A stretch of 64,000 nt of DNA, taken from positions 434,001 to 498,000 of the forward strand of contig NZ_JAADZV010000001.1 in assembly GCF_010645075.1 (NCBI RefSeq), written 5' to 3'. Position numbers and translations under genes: made by a program. This document shows positions 8,515 through 17,107 of this stretch, one piece after another. The DNA comes from Flavobacterium limi. Its GTDB lineage: Bacteria > Bacteroidota > Bacteroidia > Flavobacteriales > Flavobacteriaceae. Under the pieces are notes generated by a model, which saw nothing but the letters and a program-made list of their open reading frames with translations, was not told the DNA's origin and did not search any database. Every line of letters starts with the position of its first letter. The first letter of the stretch is position 1.

Positions 8515-9822
8515 ATGAGCACACAAAAATTTGCAACAAACGCTTTACACGCAGGACACGACGTAACTAAAAATGGTGGAACCAGAGCAGTGCCAATTTA
8601 TCAGTCGTCATCGTATGTTTTTAATAATTCAGATCATGCCGCCAATTTATTTGGTTTGGTTGAAGCCGGATTTATTTACACAAGATTAAATAACCCTACT
8701 AATGATGTTTTAGAGCAAAGGCTGGCTTCGCTTGAAGGCGGGATCGCAGCAGTAGTCACAGCTTCAGGGGCGGCAGCCATTTCTACAACTTTACTGACTC
8801 TGCTAAAATCCGGAGATCATATTGTAGCGTCAAATAGTTTGTACGGAGGGACATATAATCTTTTGAAAGTGACTCTGCCTCGCTTAGGGATTACAACCAC
8901 TTTTGTAGATCCTTCAAAAGCAGAGAATTTTACGAAAGCGGCAAAAGAAAATACCAGAGCGTTTTTTGTAGAATCGCTTGGAAATCCAAAATTAGATGTA
9001 TTGGATTTGAAAGCTATTTCTGCAGAAGCTAAAAACTTTAAAGTGCCTTTTATTGTAGATAACACTGTTGCAACTCCATATTTACTAAATCCAATCGAGC
9101 ATGGAGCTGATATCGTAATTCACTCATTGACTAAATATCTTTCCGGCAACGGAACTTCATTAGGAGGTGTTATTATCGATGCCGGAAGTTTTGACTGGTC
9201 TAACGGAAAATTCCCTGAATTTACAGAACCTTCTCTGGGTTATCACGGACTGGTATATCACGAAGCGCTGGGAAATGCAGCCTTTATCGCAAAAGCAAGA
9301 ATTGAAGGATTACGCGACTTCGGATCAGCTTTGAGTCCGTTTAATGCTTTTCAGATTATTCAGGGACTTGAAACTTTGCCAATCCGAATTAAAAAACACA
9401 GCGAAAATGCGCTGGCTTTGGCTGAATGGTTAGAGAAGCAGGATCAGGTTGTCTGGGTAAATTATCCGGGATTAAAATCGAATAAGTATTATGATTTAGC
9501 TCAGGAATATCTGCCTGAAGGCCAAAGTGGGATCATTACTTTTGGTCTGCAGGGAGGTTATGAAGCAGCGAAACAAGTTGTTGACGAAACTAAACTGTTC
9601 TCCCTTCTGGCAAATATTGGTGACACGAAATCACTTATTATTCATCCTGCGAGTACTACTCATCAACAATTAACAGATGAAGAGCAGCTGGAAACAGGAG
9701 TTTCGAAAGATTTAATCCGCCTTTCAGTAGGTATTGAAGATATAGAAGATTTAATTGGAGATTTGAAAACTGTTTTTGAAAGTGTTGCTAAATCGCACAA
9801 TACAGTCTTTAATAAAAATTAA
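8515..9822 (+). CDS. metY: O-acetylhomoserine sulfhydrylase (aminocarboxypropyltransferase)
   Basis: 435 residues, the usual length for MetY. It makes homocysteine from O-acetylhomoserine and sulfide with PLP. The fold-type I Cys/Met-metabolism signature is present, with the PLP lysine at about residue 207 (HSLTKYLSGNG). Other family motifs are YTRLNNPTNDVLEQRLASLE, ASNSLYGGTYNL and IIHPASTTHQQL. It lies downstream of two attenuators and a microprotein gene, which suggests induction when methionine or cysteine is scarce. A weak terminator-like hairpin follows near 9850-9890. Confidence 0.95.
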   Translation: MSTQKFATNALHAGHDVTKNGGTRAVPIYQSSSYVFNNSDHAANLFGLVEAGFIYTRLNNPTNDVLEQRLASLEGGIAAVVTASGAAAISTTLLTLLKSGDHIVASNSLYGGTYNLLKVTLPRLGITTTFVDPSKAENFTKAAKENTRAFFVESLGNPKLDVLDLKAISAEAKNFKVPFIVDNTVATPYLLNPIEHGADIVIHSLTKYLSGNGTSLGGVIIDAGSFDWSNGKFPEFTEPSLGYHGLVYHEALGNAAFIAKARIEGLRDFGSALSPFNAFQIIQGLETLPIRIKKHSENALALAEWLEKQDQVVWVNYPGLKSNKYYDLAQEYLPEGQSGIITFGLQGGYEAAKQVVDETKLFSLLANIGDTKSLIIHPASTTHQQLTDEEQLETGVSKDLIRLSVGIEDIEDLIGDLKTVFESVAKSHNTVFNKN

Positions 9823-9849
9823 AGTTTTTTGTTTTTTGTTTGAAAAATT

Positions 9850-9890
9850 GCCTCTGGTATTCATTTATCAAAGGTGATTTTTTTTTGAAT
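9850..9890 (+). terminator. Possible terminator of metY
   Basis: An imperfect hairpin, CCTCTG with CAAAGG, is followed by GTGATTTTTTTTT. The stem is weak with a mismatch and a large loop. Confidence 0.4.
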
Positions 9891-10133
9891 TACATTTTTA
9901 AGTATAATTTAGAAAGATATTCATGTAAAAATGTTCTTTGAAAGACTGATTTATGGAGAAAGCTAATGAGCGAATGAAGTAATTTGTAAGTTTTAACGTG
10001 GATTTCAAACGATGTAATTTTTGTAAGATGATTTTAAAGTTAAAAAATTGTTTTTCTGTTGAATTTGTGCGTAAATATTTGGTAAATAAAAAAAACTTTC
10101 GCATATTTGTTAAACCCAAAAACTACTGAAGAT

Positions 10134-10199
10134 ATGTTTAATTCCTATAAAATGTTTTGCGCCATTTCGAAAGAAACCGTTGGGGTGTCTATTGCTTGA
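10134..10199 (+). CDS. Leader peptide L3 (attenuator, metX side)
   Basis: A 21-codon frame; the core KMFCAISKET resembles L1 (KNMCCMMSET). The upstream box is TTG, 20 nt, CATATTTG, the same spacing as before L1. TTGGGG at 10180-10185 can pair with TCCCAA at 10233-10238 in the following terminator. It has fewer Met/Cys codons than L1 or L2 (two Met including the start, one Cys), so the case rests on position, similarity to L1 and the terminator overlap. Confidence 0.55.
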   Translation: MFNSYKMFCAISKETVGVSIA

Positions 10200-10227
10200 A
10201 AATTGTAAGAACAAGATCAATATAGCA

Positions 10228-10258
10228 AAGCCTCCCAAAATATTTTGAGAGGCTTTTT
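10228..10258 (+). terminator. Attenuator terminator 3
   Basis: AAGCCTC, C, CAAAATATTTTG, A, GAGGCTT and then a T run: one nearly continuous hairpin 29 nt after leader L3. Confidence 0.85.
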
Positions 10259-10308
10259 TAATTATACGACAAATGCCAGAAATTTTTAAAATAACAAATA
10301 AATCACAG

Positions 10309-10374
10309 ATGAATAAGTCCCTACAGATGAACAAGATGTTCAATGTCGCATCTATTCGCGTATGCGTCTGTTGA
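10309..10374 (+). CDS. Cys/Met leader peptide L4 (attenuator, metX side)
   Basis: A 21-codon frame, with possible internal starts at 10327 or 10336, ending in SIRVCVC immediately before TGA. CCAAAAG at 10377-10383, just after the stop, copies the 3' arm of the next terminator and can pair with CTTTTGG in its 5' arm. Only about 50 nt separate it from terminator 3, so the two attenuators are almost certainly in one transcript. The terminal VCVC suggests a cysteine sensor, as in known Cys-codon leaders of other bacteria. Confidence 0.65.
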   Translation: MNKSLQMNKMFNVASIRVCVC

Positions 10375-10404
10375 TTCCAAAAGTATAGTAAGTTAAAACA
10401 ACTT

Positions 10405-10443
10405 AAACCCTTTTGGCATCTGAATCCAAAAGGGTTTTTTGTT
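10405..10443 (+). terminator. Attenuator terminator 4
   Basis: AAACCCTTTTGG, 9-nt loop, CCAAAAGGGTTT, then T. An alternative partner for the 5' arm lies at 10377-10383. Confidence 0.92.
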
Positions 10444-10512
10444 TTAAGGGACTTAAATAAAAAGAGAGAAAAAATAATTCAATACAAATAAACAAACTAA
10501 ACACTAAATATC

Positions 10513-10713
10513 ATGAGCACTTTGAACTACTTGACAAAAACATTTTCTACATTAAAAAACATAAGGACCAAAAGAAACAGTCCGCCGCCAAAAAATGAAT
10601 TAATACATCCAAGATTCGGAATTACTGAAACTGATACTAAAACAGAAAAGAAAAATCCTGACTCTTTATTGTTTTTAATGTATTCTAAAGAAAATGAAAC
10701 GCTTTTTATCTAA
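10513..10713 (+). CDS. Microprotein with SLL..MYS.ENE.LFI tail, copy B
   Basis: 66 residues, no recognised family. The middle is basic and Pro/Lys-rich (RTKRNSPPPKNELIH). The C-terminal 16 residues match those of the microprotein at 8263, which also follows two attenuators and precedes a sulfur-assimilation gene. The N-terminal halves differ, so the tail is the conserved unit. It is followed by about 190 nt, then a SAM-I riboswitch and metX. Function unknown. Confidence 0.7.
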   Translation: MSTLNYLTKTFSTLKNIRTKRNSPPPKNELIHPRFGITETDTKTEKKNPDSLLFLMYSKENETLFI

Positions 10714-10903
10714 ATCAAAAAGCACTTCAAATAGGTAATTTACCTGCTTAATTTTACTGGGCATTTTTGTTCGGTAATTTTTTGCGTATAATAGTTTTTG
10801 ATTGTGATATATTGAATAAGCGAAAGAATCTGTTCAGATAAATTTGTTTGTTTAAGAAATTAGTAGTTAATTTGCACCGTTAAGTTCAGAAATGTATTGA
10901 AAT
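10714..10903 (+). other. Gap between microprotein B and the SAM-I riboswitch
   Basis: AT-rich, with no gene. It holds a 13-nt palindrome (AGGTAATTTACCT) near 10731 and a weak promoter-like TTAATTTG near 10868, about 35 nt before the riboswitch. Confidence 0.4.
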
Positions 10904-11007
10904 GTTATAAAGAAAGGACGAGGGATTAGACCCGATGAATCCTTAGCAACCCTTCGGTAAAGCGAAGAAGGTGCTGCATTCTACCACGCCCAAAGTGGAA
11001 AGATAAC
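10904..11007 (+). promoter_or_regulatory. SAM-I (S-box) riboswitch upstream of metX
   Basis: P1 is closed by GTTAT (10904) and ATAAC (11003). The core shows the S-box landmarks in order: GAGGGATTAGACCCGATGAA, CCTTAGCAACC, a variable hairpin (CTTCGGTAAAGCGAAG), AAGGTGCTGCATTC and GGAAAGATAAC. It should sense SAM and lower expression of metX and the genes behind it. The expression platform is unclear; only a weak hairpin lies between it and the TTG start of metX. Confidence 0.92.
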
Positions 11008-11076
11008 AAAAAGAGTTTCCAGTCGTTCCAGACTTTCTTTCTAATATTTCCATATACAAATCAAAAAATAAAAGAT

Positions 11077-12045
11077 TTGAAATTGGAAAGTATACCAAAC
11101 CCCATCATATTACAAAATTTCACTACCGAAAGTGGTGTCTTATATAATTTATTGCCCTTAAGTTTTGCACTTTTTGGCTTACCGCTCCATAGTGCCCCAA
11201 TTGTTTTGGTTAATCATGCCTTAACAGGAAATGCTCAGGTTACCGGAGAAAATGGCTGGTGGAATGATTTAATTGGTGAAGGAAAAACAGTTGATACCAA
11301 TAAATACTCTGTTCTGGCATTTAATGTTCCGGGCAACGGAAGTGATTCTTTTAGTATCGAAAATTATCAGGATTTCGTTGCAAGGGATGTCGCACGAATC
11401 TTTTTGAAGGGAATTGAAACTTTGCAAATCAAGGAGTTGTACGCTATTATCGGAGGTTCAGTTGGTGGCGGAATTGCCTGGGAAATGCTGGCATTGGCTC
11501 CGAATATCACCAAAAATTTAATTCCGATTGCGACAGACTGGAAATCGACAGACTGGATGATTGCGAATTGTTTTTTGCAGGAACAAATCCTGAACAATTC
11601 GTCAAAGCCAATTGAAGATGCCCGAATTCATGCTATGCTGTGTTATCGCTCCCCGGAATCATTCAAAGAAAAATTTCAGCGAACCATTAATCAGGATCTA
11701 TTGATCTTTAATATAGAAAGCTGGCTGGCACATCACGGTAAAAAATTACAGAAACGTTATCAGCTATCTTCTTATAAATTGATGAACCAATTGCTGAAAA
11801 CCATAGATATTACCAGAAATAGTGAAGATTTTGAAACACTGCTCTCTAAAACAACTGCAACGATTCATATCATCGCAATCGATTCGGATTTGTTTTTTAC
11901 ACCAAAAGAAAATCTGGAAACTTATAATGAATTAAAAAAGTTCAAAGAAAATGTTTTTTACAGTGAAATAAATTCAGTTCACGGACATGACGCTTTTTTA
12001 ATCGAGTACAAACAATTAGATAATTTACTTGCTGCTATTTTTTAG
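11077..12045 (+). CDS. metX: Homoserine O-acetyltransferase-like alpha/beta hydrolase
   Basis: 322 residues, a little shorter than typical MetX. It acetylates homoserine with acetyl-CoA, giving the substrate for MetY. The alpha/beta-hydrolase features are an oxyanion-loop motif (VNHALTGNAQVTGENGWWND), the nucleophile elbow GGSVGGG (Ser about residue 128) and the final histidine in HGHDAFL (about 302-308). Initiation is at TTG; no ATG fits the conserved N-terminus. It starts about 70 nt after the SAM-I riboswitch and is followed after 22 nt by the fused aspartokinase gene, so it probably heads a SAM-repressed operon. Succinyl rather than acetyl specificity cannot be excluded. Confidence 0.88.
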   Translation: MKLESIPNPIILQNFTTESGVLYNLLPLSFALFGLPLHSAPIVLVNHALTGNAQVTGENGWWNDLIGEGKTVDTNKYSVLAFNVPGNGSDSFSIENYQDFVARDVARIFLKGIETLQIKELYAIIGGSVGGGIAWEMLALAPNITKNLIPIATDWKSTDWMIANCFLQEQILNNSSKPIEDARIHAMLCYRSPESFKEKFQRTINQDLLIFNIESWLAHHGKKLQKRYQLSSYKLMNQLLKTIDITRNSEDFETLLSKTTATIHIIAIDSDLFFTPKENLETYNELKKFKENVFYSEINSVHGHDAFLIEYKQLDNLLAAIF

Positions 12046-12067
12046 CAGAAAATAATAAAAACATACA

Positions 12068-14482
12068 ATGAAAATATTAAAATTTGGAGGTAAATCATTA
12101 TCAAACGGAGAAGGACTTAATAAAGTAGTCTCAATTATTGAGGAAAAAGTAAATCAGGGCGAAAAAATTGCGGTAGTAGTTTCTGCAAGAGGAAACGCTA
12201 CAGATGAATTAGAATATATTTTAAAAATTGCCGCCAAAAATGGGGATTACAAACGATTATTAGAAAATTTCAAAATTTATCAAATTTCAGATTATCCTCA
12301 GGTTGATTTGTCTGAAGAGTTTACTATTCTGGATAAACTTTACGAAGGAGTAAGCTTAATTGGTGATTACAGCAATAAAATTAAAGACCAGATTTTGTCT
12401 AAAGGAGAATTGCTTTCGGCGAAATTATTAACCGCTATTTTGATAGAGAAAGGCATTCCGGCTAATTTTACTGATTCAAGAGAGCTGCTTAAAACGGATT
12501 CTAAATTTGGCGATGCACAGCCTTTAGAGCAGCTTTCTAAGAAAAATGTTGTGAATTATTTTAAAGAGCATAATGGTTCGACTGTTAATATCATAACTGG
12601 TTTCATCGGTTCAAATAACAACAATGACACCACGACTTTAGGGAGAAACGGAAGTAATTATACAGCTTCGTTAATTGCTAATTATTTAAATGCCGAAGAA
12701 TTACAAAACTTTACACACGTTGACGGAATCTACACGGCGAATCCGGATTTAGTTGCTGATGCCAAAAAAATCGAATACTTATCATTCAACGAAGCAAATG
12801 AATTAGCGAATTTTGGAGCTACGATTTTACATGCCAAAACGATTATTCCTTTGTTGGAAAAAAATATTCCGCTTCGAATTCTAAATACATTCAATCATGA
12901 AAATCGCGGAACCTTAATCACTTCAGATTCTTCAAAAGAAGGGATTAAAACACTTTCTGTTCTTGAAAATGTTTCCCTTTTAAATCTTGAAGGCCGTGGA
13001 CTCCTTGGAAAAGCAGGTGTTGATGCCCGAATTTTTAAAGTAATGGGTGATAACAACATTAGTGTGAGTATTATTTCGCAGGGATCTTCAGAAAGAGGAA
13101 TCGGACTGGTTGTGGCGACAGATAAAGCGACCACAGCAATGGTTGAATTAGAAAAAGAATTCGAAAATGATTTTTATTCGAAAGATGTCAACCAGATTAC
13201 AGTTACAGATAATGTTTCGGTAATTTCGATCATTGGTCAGGATTTGAGCACTTTTCATAAGCCTTACACAGCTTTAATCAAAAATAAGATTGTTCCGATT
13301 TTGTTTAACAACACAGTTACGGGTAAAAACGTGAGTTTGGTGGTGAAAAAATCTGAGCTGAATAAAGCCTTAAACGTAATTCATGGTGAAATTTTTGGGG
13401 TTTCAAAGAAAATCAATATCGCAGTTTTTGGTCATGGATTAGTAGGAGGAACTTTGATTAATCAAATTTTAGAATCGGCAGATGCTATCGAAAAACGCAA
13501 AGGCATCAAGCTAAATGTTTTTGCTATTGCGAATTCTAAAAAACTGGTTTTAAATAAAAACGGTGTAGCTTCTGACTGGAAAAATGAAATTGAGAAAAAA
13601 GGACTTGACTATACCATTCAGGATATTATCGATTACGCAGATAAATACCATTTAGAGAATTTAATTGCTATTGACAATACGGCAAGTGCTGCGTTTGTTG
13701 AGAACTATATAAAACTCGCTGAAAGCAGTTTCGATTTGATTTCTTCTAATAAAGTTGCCAATACACTGAGTTATGGTTTTTATAAAGAACTAAGAAAAGT
13801 TCTGGCGGAAAACCAAAAGAATTATTTATATGAAACCAATGTTGGTGCAGGTTTACCGTTAATTGATACGATAAAATTACTGCATCTTTCCGGTGAAAAT
13901 ATTACCAAAATAAAAGGGGTATTCTCAGGAACATTAAGCTATCTGTTCAATAATTTCTCTGCTAAAGACGCTCCGTTTAGTGAAATTTTAAAAGAAGCAA
14001 TCGACAATGGTTATACAGAACCTGACCCGCGTGAGGATTTATGCGGAAATGATGTGGGAAGAAAATTATTGATTCTGGCAAGAGAATTAGATTTGCAAAA
14101 TGAATTTGAAGAAATCTCTATTCAGAATTTGATTCCGGAACATTTACGCGAAGGAAATGTTGCCGATTTCTTAACCAAATTAAAAGAATTTGACCCAATT
14201 TACGACAAAATAAAAGCCGACCAAAAACCAAATCATGTTTTGAGATACATTGGTGAATTGTCCGGAGATTTGCAGAATGACAAAGGAAATCTGGAAGTAA
14301 AACTAGTTTCAGTCCCATCAGATACGGCTCTTGGAGGATTAAAAGGCTCTGATTCTTTCTTCGAAATTTATACAGAATCTTATGGAGACCGACCAATTGT
14401 AATTCAGGGAGCCGGTGCAGGTTCTGCAGTTACAGCAAGAGGCGTTTTTGGAGATATTTTGAGATTATCGGATAAAGGATAA
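12068..14482 (+). CDS. thrA: Bifunctional aspartate kinase / homoserine dehydrogenase
   Basis: 804 residues, close to E. coli ThrA. The N-terminal kinase begins with MKILKFGGKSL and is followed by ACT-like regulatory segments (around VSLLNLEGRGLLGKAGVDAR). The NAD(P)-binding dehydrogenase starts near residue 450 (IAVFGHGLVGGTLINQILE). The dehydrogenase signatures are YETNVGAGLPLIDTIKLL, KGVFSGTLSYLF and YTEPDPREDLCGNDVGRK. It supplies homoserine to MetX, with which it is 22 nt apart, so this copy is probably dedicated to methionine synthesis and shares the SAM-I switch. Confidence 0.96.
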   Translation: MKILKFGGKSLSNGEGLNKVVSIIEEKVNQGEKIAVVVSARGNATDELEYILKIAAKNGDYKRLLENFKIYQISDYPQVDLSEEFTILDKLYEGVSLIGDYSNKIKDQILSKGELLSAKLLTAILIEKGIPANFTDSRELLKTDSKFGDAQPLEQLSKKNVVNYFKEHNGSTVNIITGFIGSNNNNDTTTLGRNGSNYTASLIANYLNAEELQNFTHVDGIYTANPDLVADAKKIEYLSFNEANELANFGATILHAKTIIPLLEKNIPLRILNTFNHENRGTLITSDSSKEGIKTLSVLENVSLLNLEGRGLLGKAGVDARIFKVMGDNNISVSIISQGSSERGIGLVVATDKATTAMVELEKEFENDFYSKDVNQITVTDNVSVISIIGQDLSTFHKPYTALIKNKIVPILFNNTVTGKNVSLVVKKSELNKALNVIHGEIFGVSKKINIAVFGHGLVGGTLINQILESADAIEKRKGIKLNVFAIANSKKLVLNKNGVASDWKNEIEKKGLDYTIQDIIDYADKYHLENLIAIDNTASAAFVENYIKLAESSFDLISSNKVANTLSYGFYKELRKVLAENQKNYLYETNVGAGLPLIDTIKLLHLSGENITKIKGVFSGTLSYLFNNFSAKDAPFSEILKEAIDNGYTEPDPREDLCGNDVGRKLLILARELDLQNEFEEISIQNLIPEHLREGNVADFLTKLKEFDPIYDKIKADQKPNHVLRYIGELSGDLQNDKGNLEVKLVSVPSDTALGGLKGSDSFFEIYTESYGDRPIVIQGAGAGSAVTARGVFGDILRLSDKG

Positions 14483-14536
14483 GAATTTTTTATAAGTAAG
14501 TCAGAATTCAAGCAAAAAACAAAAAACAACAACACA

Positions 14537-14968
14537 ATGAAAATAACATTAGACAGAGTAAACGAAAACTTCCATTTTCAATTAAAAAATGAACGTGGAC
14601 ATATAGTAAATGTTGATGCCAGACCAGAATTTGGTGGTAATGATATGGGACCAAGTCCAATGGAATTGGTTTTAATGGGAGTAGCAGGCTGTAGTGGAAT
14701 CGACATGATCTCAATCCTTAAAAAACAACGTCAGGAAATTACTTCTTTTAAAGCAGAGGTTGAAGGCGAGCGTGTACAGGTTGGGGAAGCCAAGCCATTT
14801 AAAGATATTTATGTAGTTTTTTCTTTGGAGGGAAACATTAAAGAAGATAAGGCCGCAAAAGCAGCACAATTATCTTTCGAAAAATACTGCTCGGTTTCTA
14901 AAACAGTTGAACCAACAGCAACAATACATTACAAAGTTGTTTTGAACGGAGTAGAATTAGCAAAATAG
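14537..14968 (+). CDS. OsmC/Ohr-family protein
   Basis: 143 residues. OsmC features are the early FGGNDMGPSPMELVLMGVAGCSG (the Cys of the peroxidatic pair region) and a second cysteine in SFEKYCSVSKTV. The family reduces organic peroxides with a Cys pair. Some members placed in sulfur operons may act on persulfides or other sulfur species; that is inference here. It lies 54 nt after thrA and before the MetZ-like gene, so it is probably in the met operon. Confidence 0.88.
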   Translation: MKITLDRVNENFHFQLKNERGHIVNVDARPEFGGNDMGPSPMELVLMGVAGCSGIDMISILKKQRQEITSFKAEVEGERVQVGEAKPFKDIYVVFSLEGNIKEDKAAKAAQLSFEKYCSVSKTVEPTATIHYKVVLNGVELAK

Positions 14969-15136
14969 AATAATTAGAAGATTAGTCAATTAGAGAATGA
15001 GATAATTTCTCAGACTGATTATTTAAAAATAAAAAATTCGCAACATATTTCTTAGTGAATCTCTGAGTCTTTTTGCGAGTCTTTGTGAAATTATAAAAAA
15101 ACGAATTAGTGCAATTCGTGTTAAACAAAAAACAAA

Positions 15137-16309
15137 ATGAGCGAACAAGAATTTGGTTTTGAAACTCAAGCCATTAGAACACATTTAGAGAAATCACAAT
15201 TTCAGGAACATTCTACACCTTTATATTTATCTTCAAGTTTTGTATTTGAAGATGCAGAGGATATGAGAGCGTCTTTCACTGAAGAAAAAGTGCGTAATAT
15301 TTATTCCCGTTTCAGTAATCCAAACACAACAGAGTTTGTAGATAAGGTTTGCGCTATGGAAGGTGCTGAGGCTGGTTATGCTTTTGCAACCGGTATGGCA
15401 GCTATTTATTCGACTTTTGCGGCTTTGCTGGATGCTGGGGATCATATTGTTTCTGCTGGAAGCGTTTTTGGTTCAACTCATGCGTTGTTCATGACATATT
15501 TTCCAAAATGGAATATTGAAACGACTTATTTTGATATTAATAAACCGGAAACTATTGAAGGCTTTATTAAACCAAACACTAAAATTTTATACGCTGAAAC
15601 GCCTACAAATCCGGGTGTCGATGTAATTGATTTGGAGTTGTTAGGACAAATAGCCAAAAAACACAATTTGATTTTAATAATTGACAATTGTTTTGCTACG
15701 CCATATATTCAACAGCCAATTAAATACGGAGCGCATATAGTTGTTCATTCTGCTACAAAATTAATGGATGGTCAGGGACGTGTTTTAGGTGGAGTTGCAG
15801 TTGGGGATGCGGAGTTAATTCGTAAAATATACTTGTTTTCAAGAAATACAGGACCGGCAATGTCGCCGTTTAACGCATGGGTTTTGTCAAAAAGTTTAGA
15901 GACTTTGGCTGTTCGTGTAGACAGACATTGCGAAAATGCCTTGAAAGTTGCTGAATTTTTAGAAAGTCACCCTAATGTAAACAGTGTGAAATATCCTTTC
16001 TTAAAATCACATCCGAAATATGAAATTGCTAAAAAACAAATGCTTTCAGGCGGTAACATTATTGCATTTGAAATCAAGGGCGGAATCGAAGCGGGACGTA
16101 AATTCTTAGACAAGATAAAATTATGTTCCCTTTCAGCTAATATCGGCGACGTTAAAACGATTGTAACGCATCCGGCATCAACAACGCACAGTAAATTATC
16201 TGTTGAAGAAAAATTAGCGGTTGGAATTACGGAAGGTTTAGTACGTGTTTCTGTTGGTTTGGAAACAGTAAAAGATGTAATTGCTGATTTGGAGCAGGCG
16301 CTCTCGTAA
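15137..16309 (+). CDS. metZ: O-succinylhomoserine sulfhydrylase-type (MetZ-like) trans-sulfuration enzyme
   Basis: 390 residues. This Cys/Met-metabolism PLP enzyme has its lysine at about residue 208 in HSATKLMDGQGR, a context typical of MetZ. It also has YSRFSNPNTTEFVDKVCAMEGA and THPASTTHSKLS. It makes homocysteine from activated homoserine and sulfide. It is distinct from the MetY at 8515, so the window has two sulfhydrylases; the acyl preference cannot be read from sequence. It ends the met operon, with a long terminator hairpin after it. The preceding gap (14969-15136) carries repeat-like AT-rich DNA. Confidence 0.88.
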   Translation: MSEQEFGFETQAIRTHLEKSQFQEHSTPLYLSSSFVFEDAEDMRASFTEEKVRNIYSRFSNPNTTEFVDKVCAMEGAEAGYAFATGMAAIYSTFAALLDAGDHIVSAGSVFGSTHALFMTYFPKWNIETTYFDINKPETIEGFIKPNTKILYAETPTNPGVDVIDLELLGQIAKKHNLILIIDNCFATPYIQQPIKYGAHIVVHSATKLMDGQGRVLGGVAVGDAELIRKIYLFSRNTGPAMSPFNAWVLSKSLETLAVRVDRHCENALKVAEFLESHPNVNSVKYPFLKSHPKYEIAKKQMLSGGNIIAFEIKGGIEAGRKFLDKIKLCSLSANIGDVKTIVTHPASTTHSKLSVEEKLAVGITEGLVRVSVGLETVKDVIADLEQALS

Positions 16310-16357
16310 TTTTGAATTTCTGATATTGATTTAATTTTCAATATTTTTATTTGTATT

Positions 16358-16400
16358 AATGACGTTTTTAATAGTAACTTTTACTGTTAAAAACGTCATT
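16358..16400 (+). terminator. Terminator after metZ
   Basis: The arms AATGACGTTTTTAA and TTAAAAACGTCATT are perfectly complementary over 14 bp, with AGTAA/TTACT extending inward. Confidence 0.85.
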
Positions 16401-16408
16401 TGCTTTTA

Positions 16409-16438
16409 TTGTTTGTTTCCCCAAAAAGTATATTTTTG
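16409..16438 (+). promoter_or_regulatory. Bacteroidota-type promoter of the RDD gene
   Basis: TTG at 16409, a 19-nt spacer, then TATTTTTG, which fits the -33/-7 consensus TTG / TAnnTTTG. Confidence 0.6.
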
Positions 16439-16472
16439 TTTTAGACTAACAAATTAATAAACAGCCAATTTT

Positions 16473-16973
16473 ATGAGTAACTCTACTTACATTCTAGATG
16501 ATAAATTATTAGCTTCCACCGGAAGCCGTTTTCTAAACTATATTTTAGATATTGTTGCCATCATTGCACTAATCTTCGCCTTGTCTTTTGTTACTGCTGT
16601 AGTGGCAAGTTTTTTAGATTTCAATGAATTGTTATACTGGATGGGAAATTTAAGTGATTGGGAAGGACAATTGATTTTCGGAGTAACTTCTATTTTTTAT
16701 TATTCATTTACAGAGAGTATTTTTGGGAGATCCTTGGGAAAATTAATTACGGGAACCATTGTGGTGGATGAAAATGGAGAAAAACCTTCCTTTGGAGTTA
16801 TTTTAAAAAGAACATTATGCCGATTAATACCTTTTGACGGTTTTTCTTTTTTAGGAAGCAGGGGCTGGCATGACTCAATTTCTCATACCTATGTTGTAAA
16901 TAAAAAAGATTTAGAAAATGAAGTAAAATTATTTCATGAATTCAATTTAATTGGAAGTAATGAAGTAATTTGA
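16473..16973 (+). CDS. RDD-family membrane protein
   Basis: 166 residues with the RDD pattern: an N-terminal SRFLNYILDIVAI segment, two or three membrane spans, then a conserved ESIFGRSLGKLITGTIVVDE motif and RTLCRLIPFDGFSF. The family is thought to act in ion or small-molecule handling, but the role is not established here. A broken paralog lies at 46063. Confidence 0.85.
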   Translation: MSNSTYILDDKLLASTGSRFLNYILDIVAIIALIFALSFVTAVVASFLDFNELLYWMGNLSDWEGQLIFGVTSIFYYSFTESIFGRSLGKLITGTIVVDENGEKPSFGVILKRTLCRLIPFDGFSFLGSRGWHDSISHTYVVNKKDLENEVKLFHEFNLIGSNEVI

Positions 16974-17107
16974 TAGGGATAGTAGTATTTAACAGTTAAG
17001 CTCCTTTTTTCTCATTTAAAAAGCTTATTTTTGCAGCATAAAACAGTAAACATGTTTTTTTAGTAATCACTAAAATTAATAAGCAGTTTACAACATAAAC
17101 CATAAAA

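Noticed and set aside
14969..15136. Possible third attenuator before metZ
   Set aside because: It has repeat-like text and weak hairpins, but no Met/Cys frame followed by a terminator.
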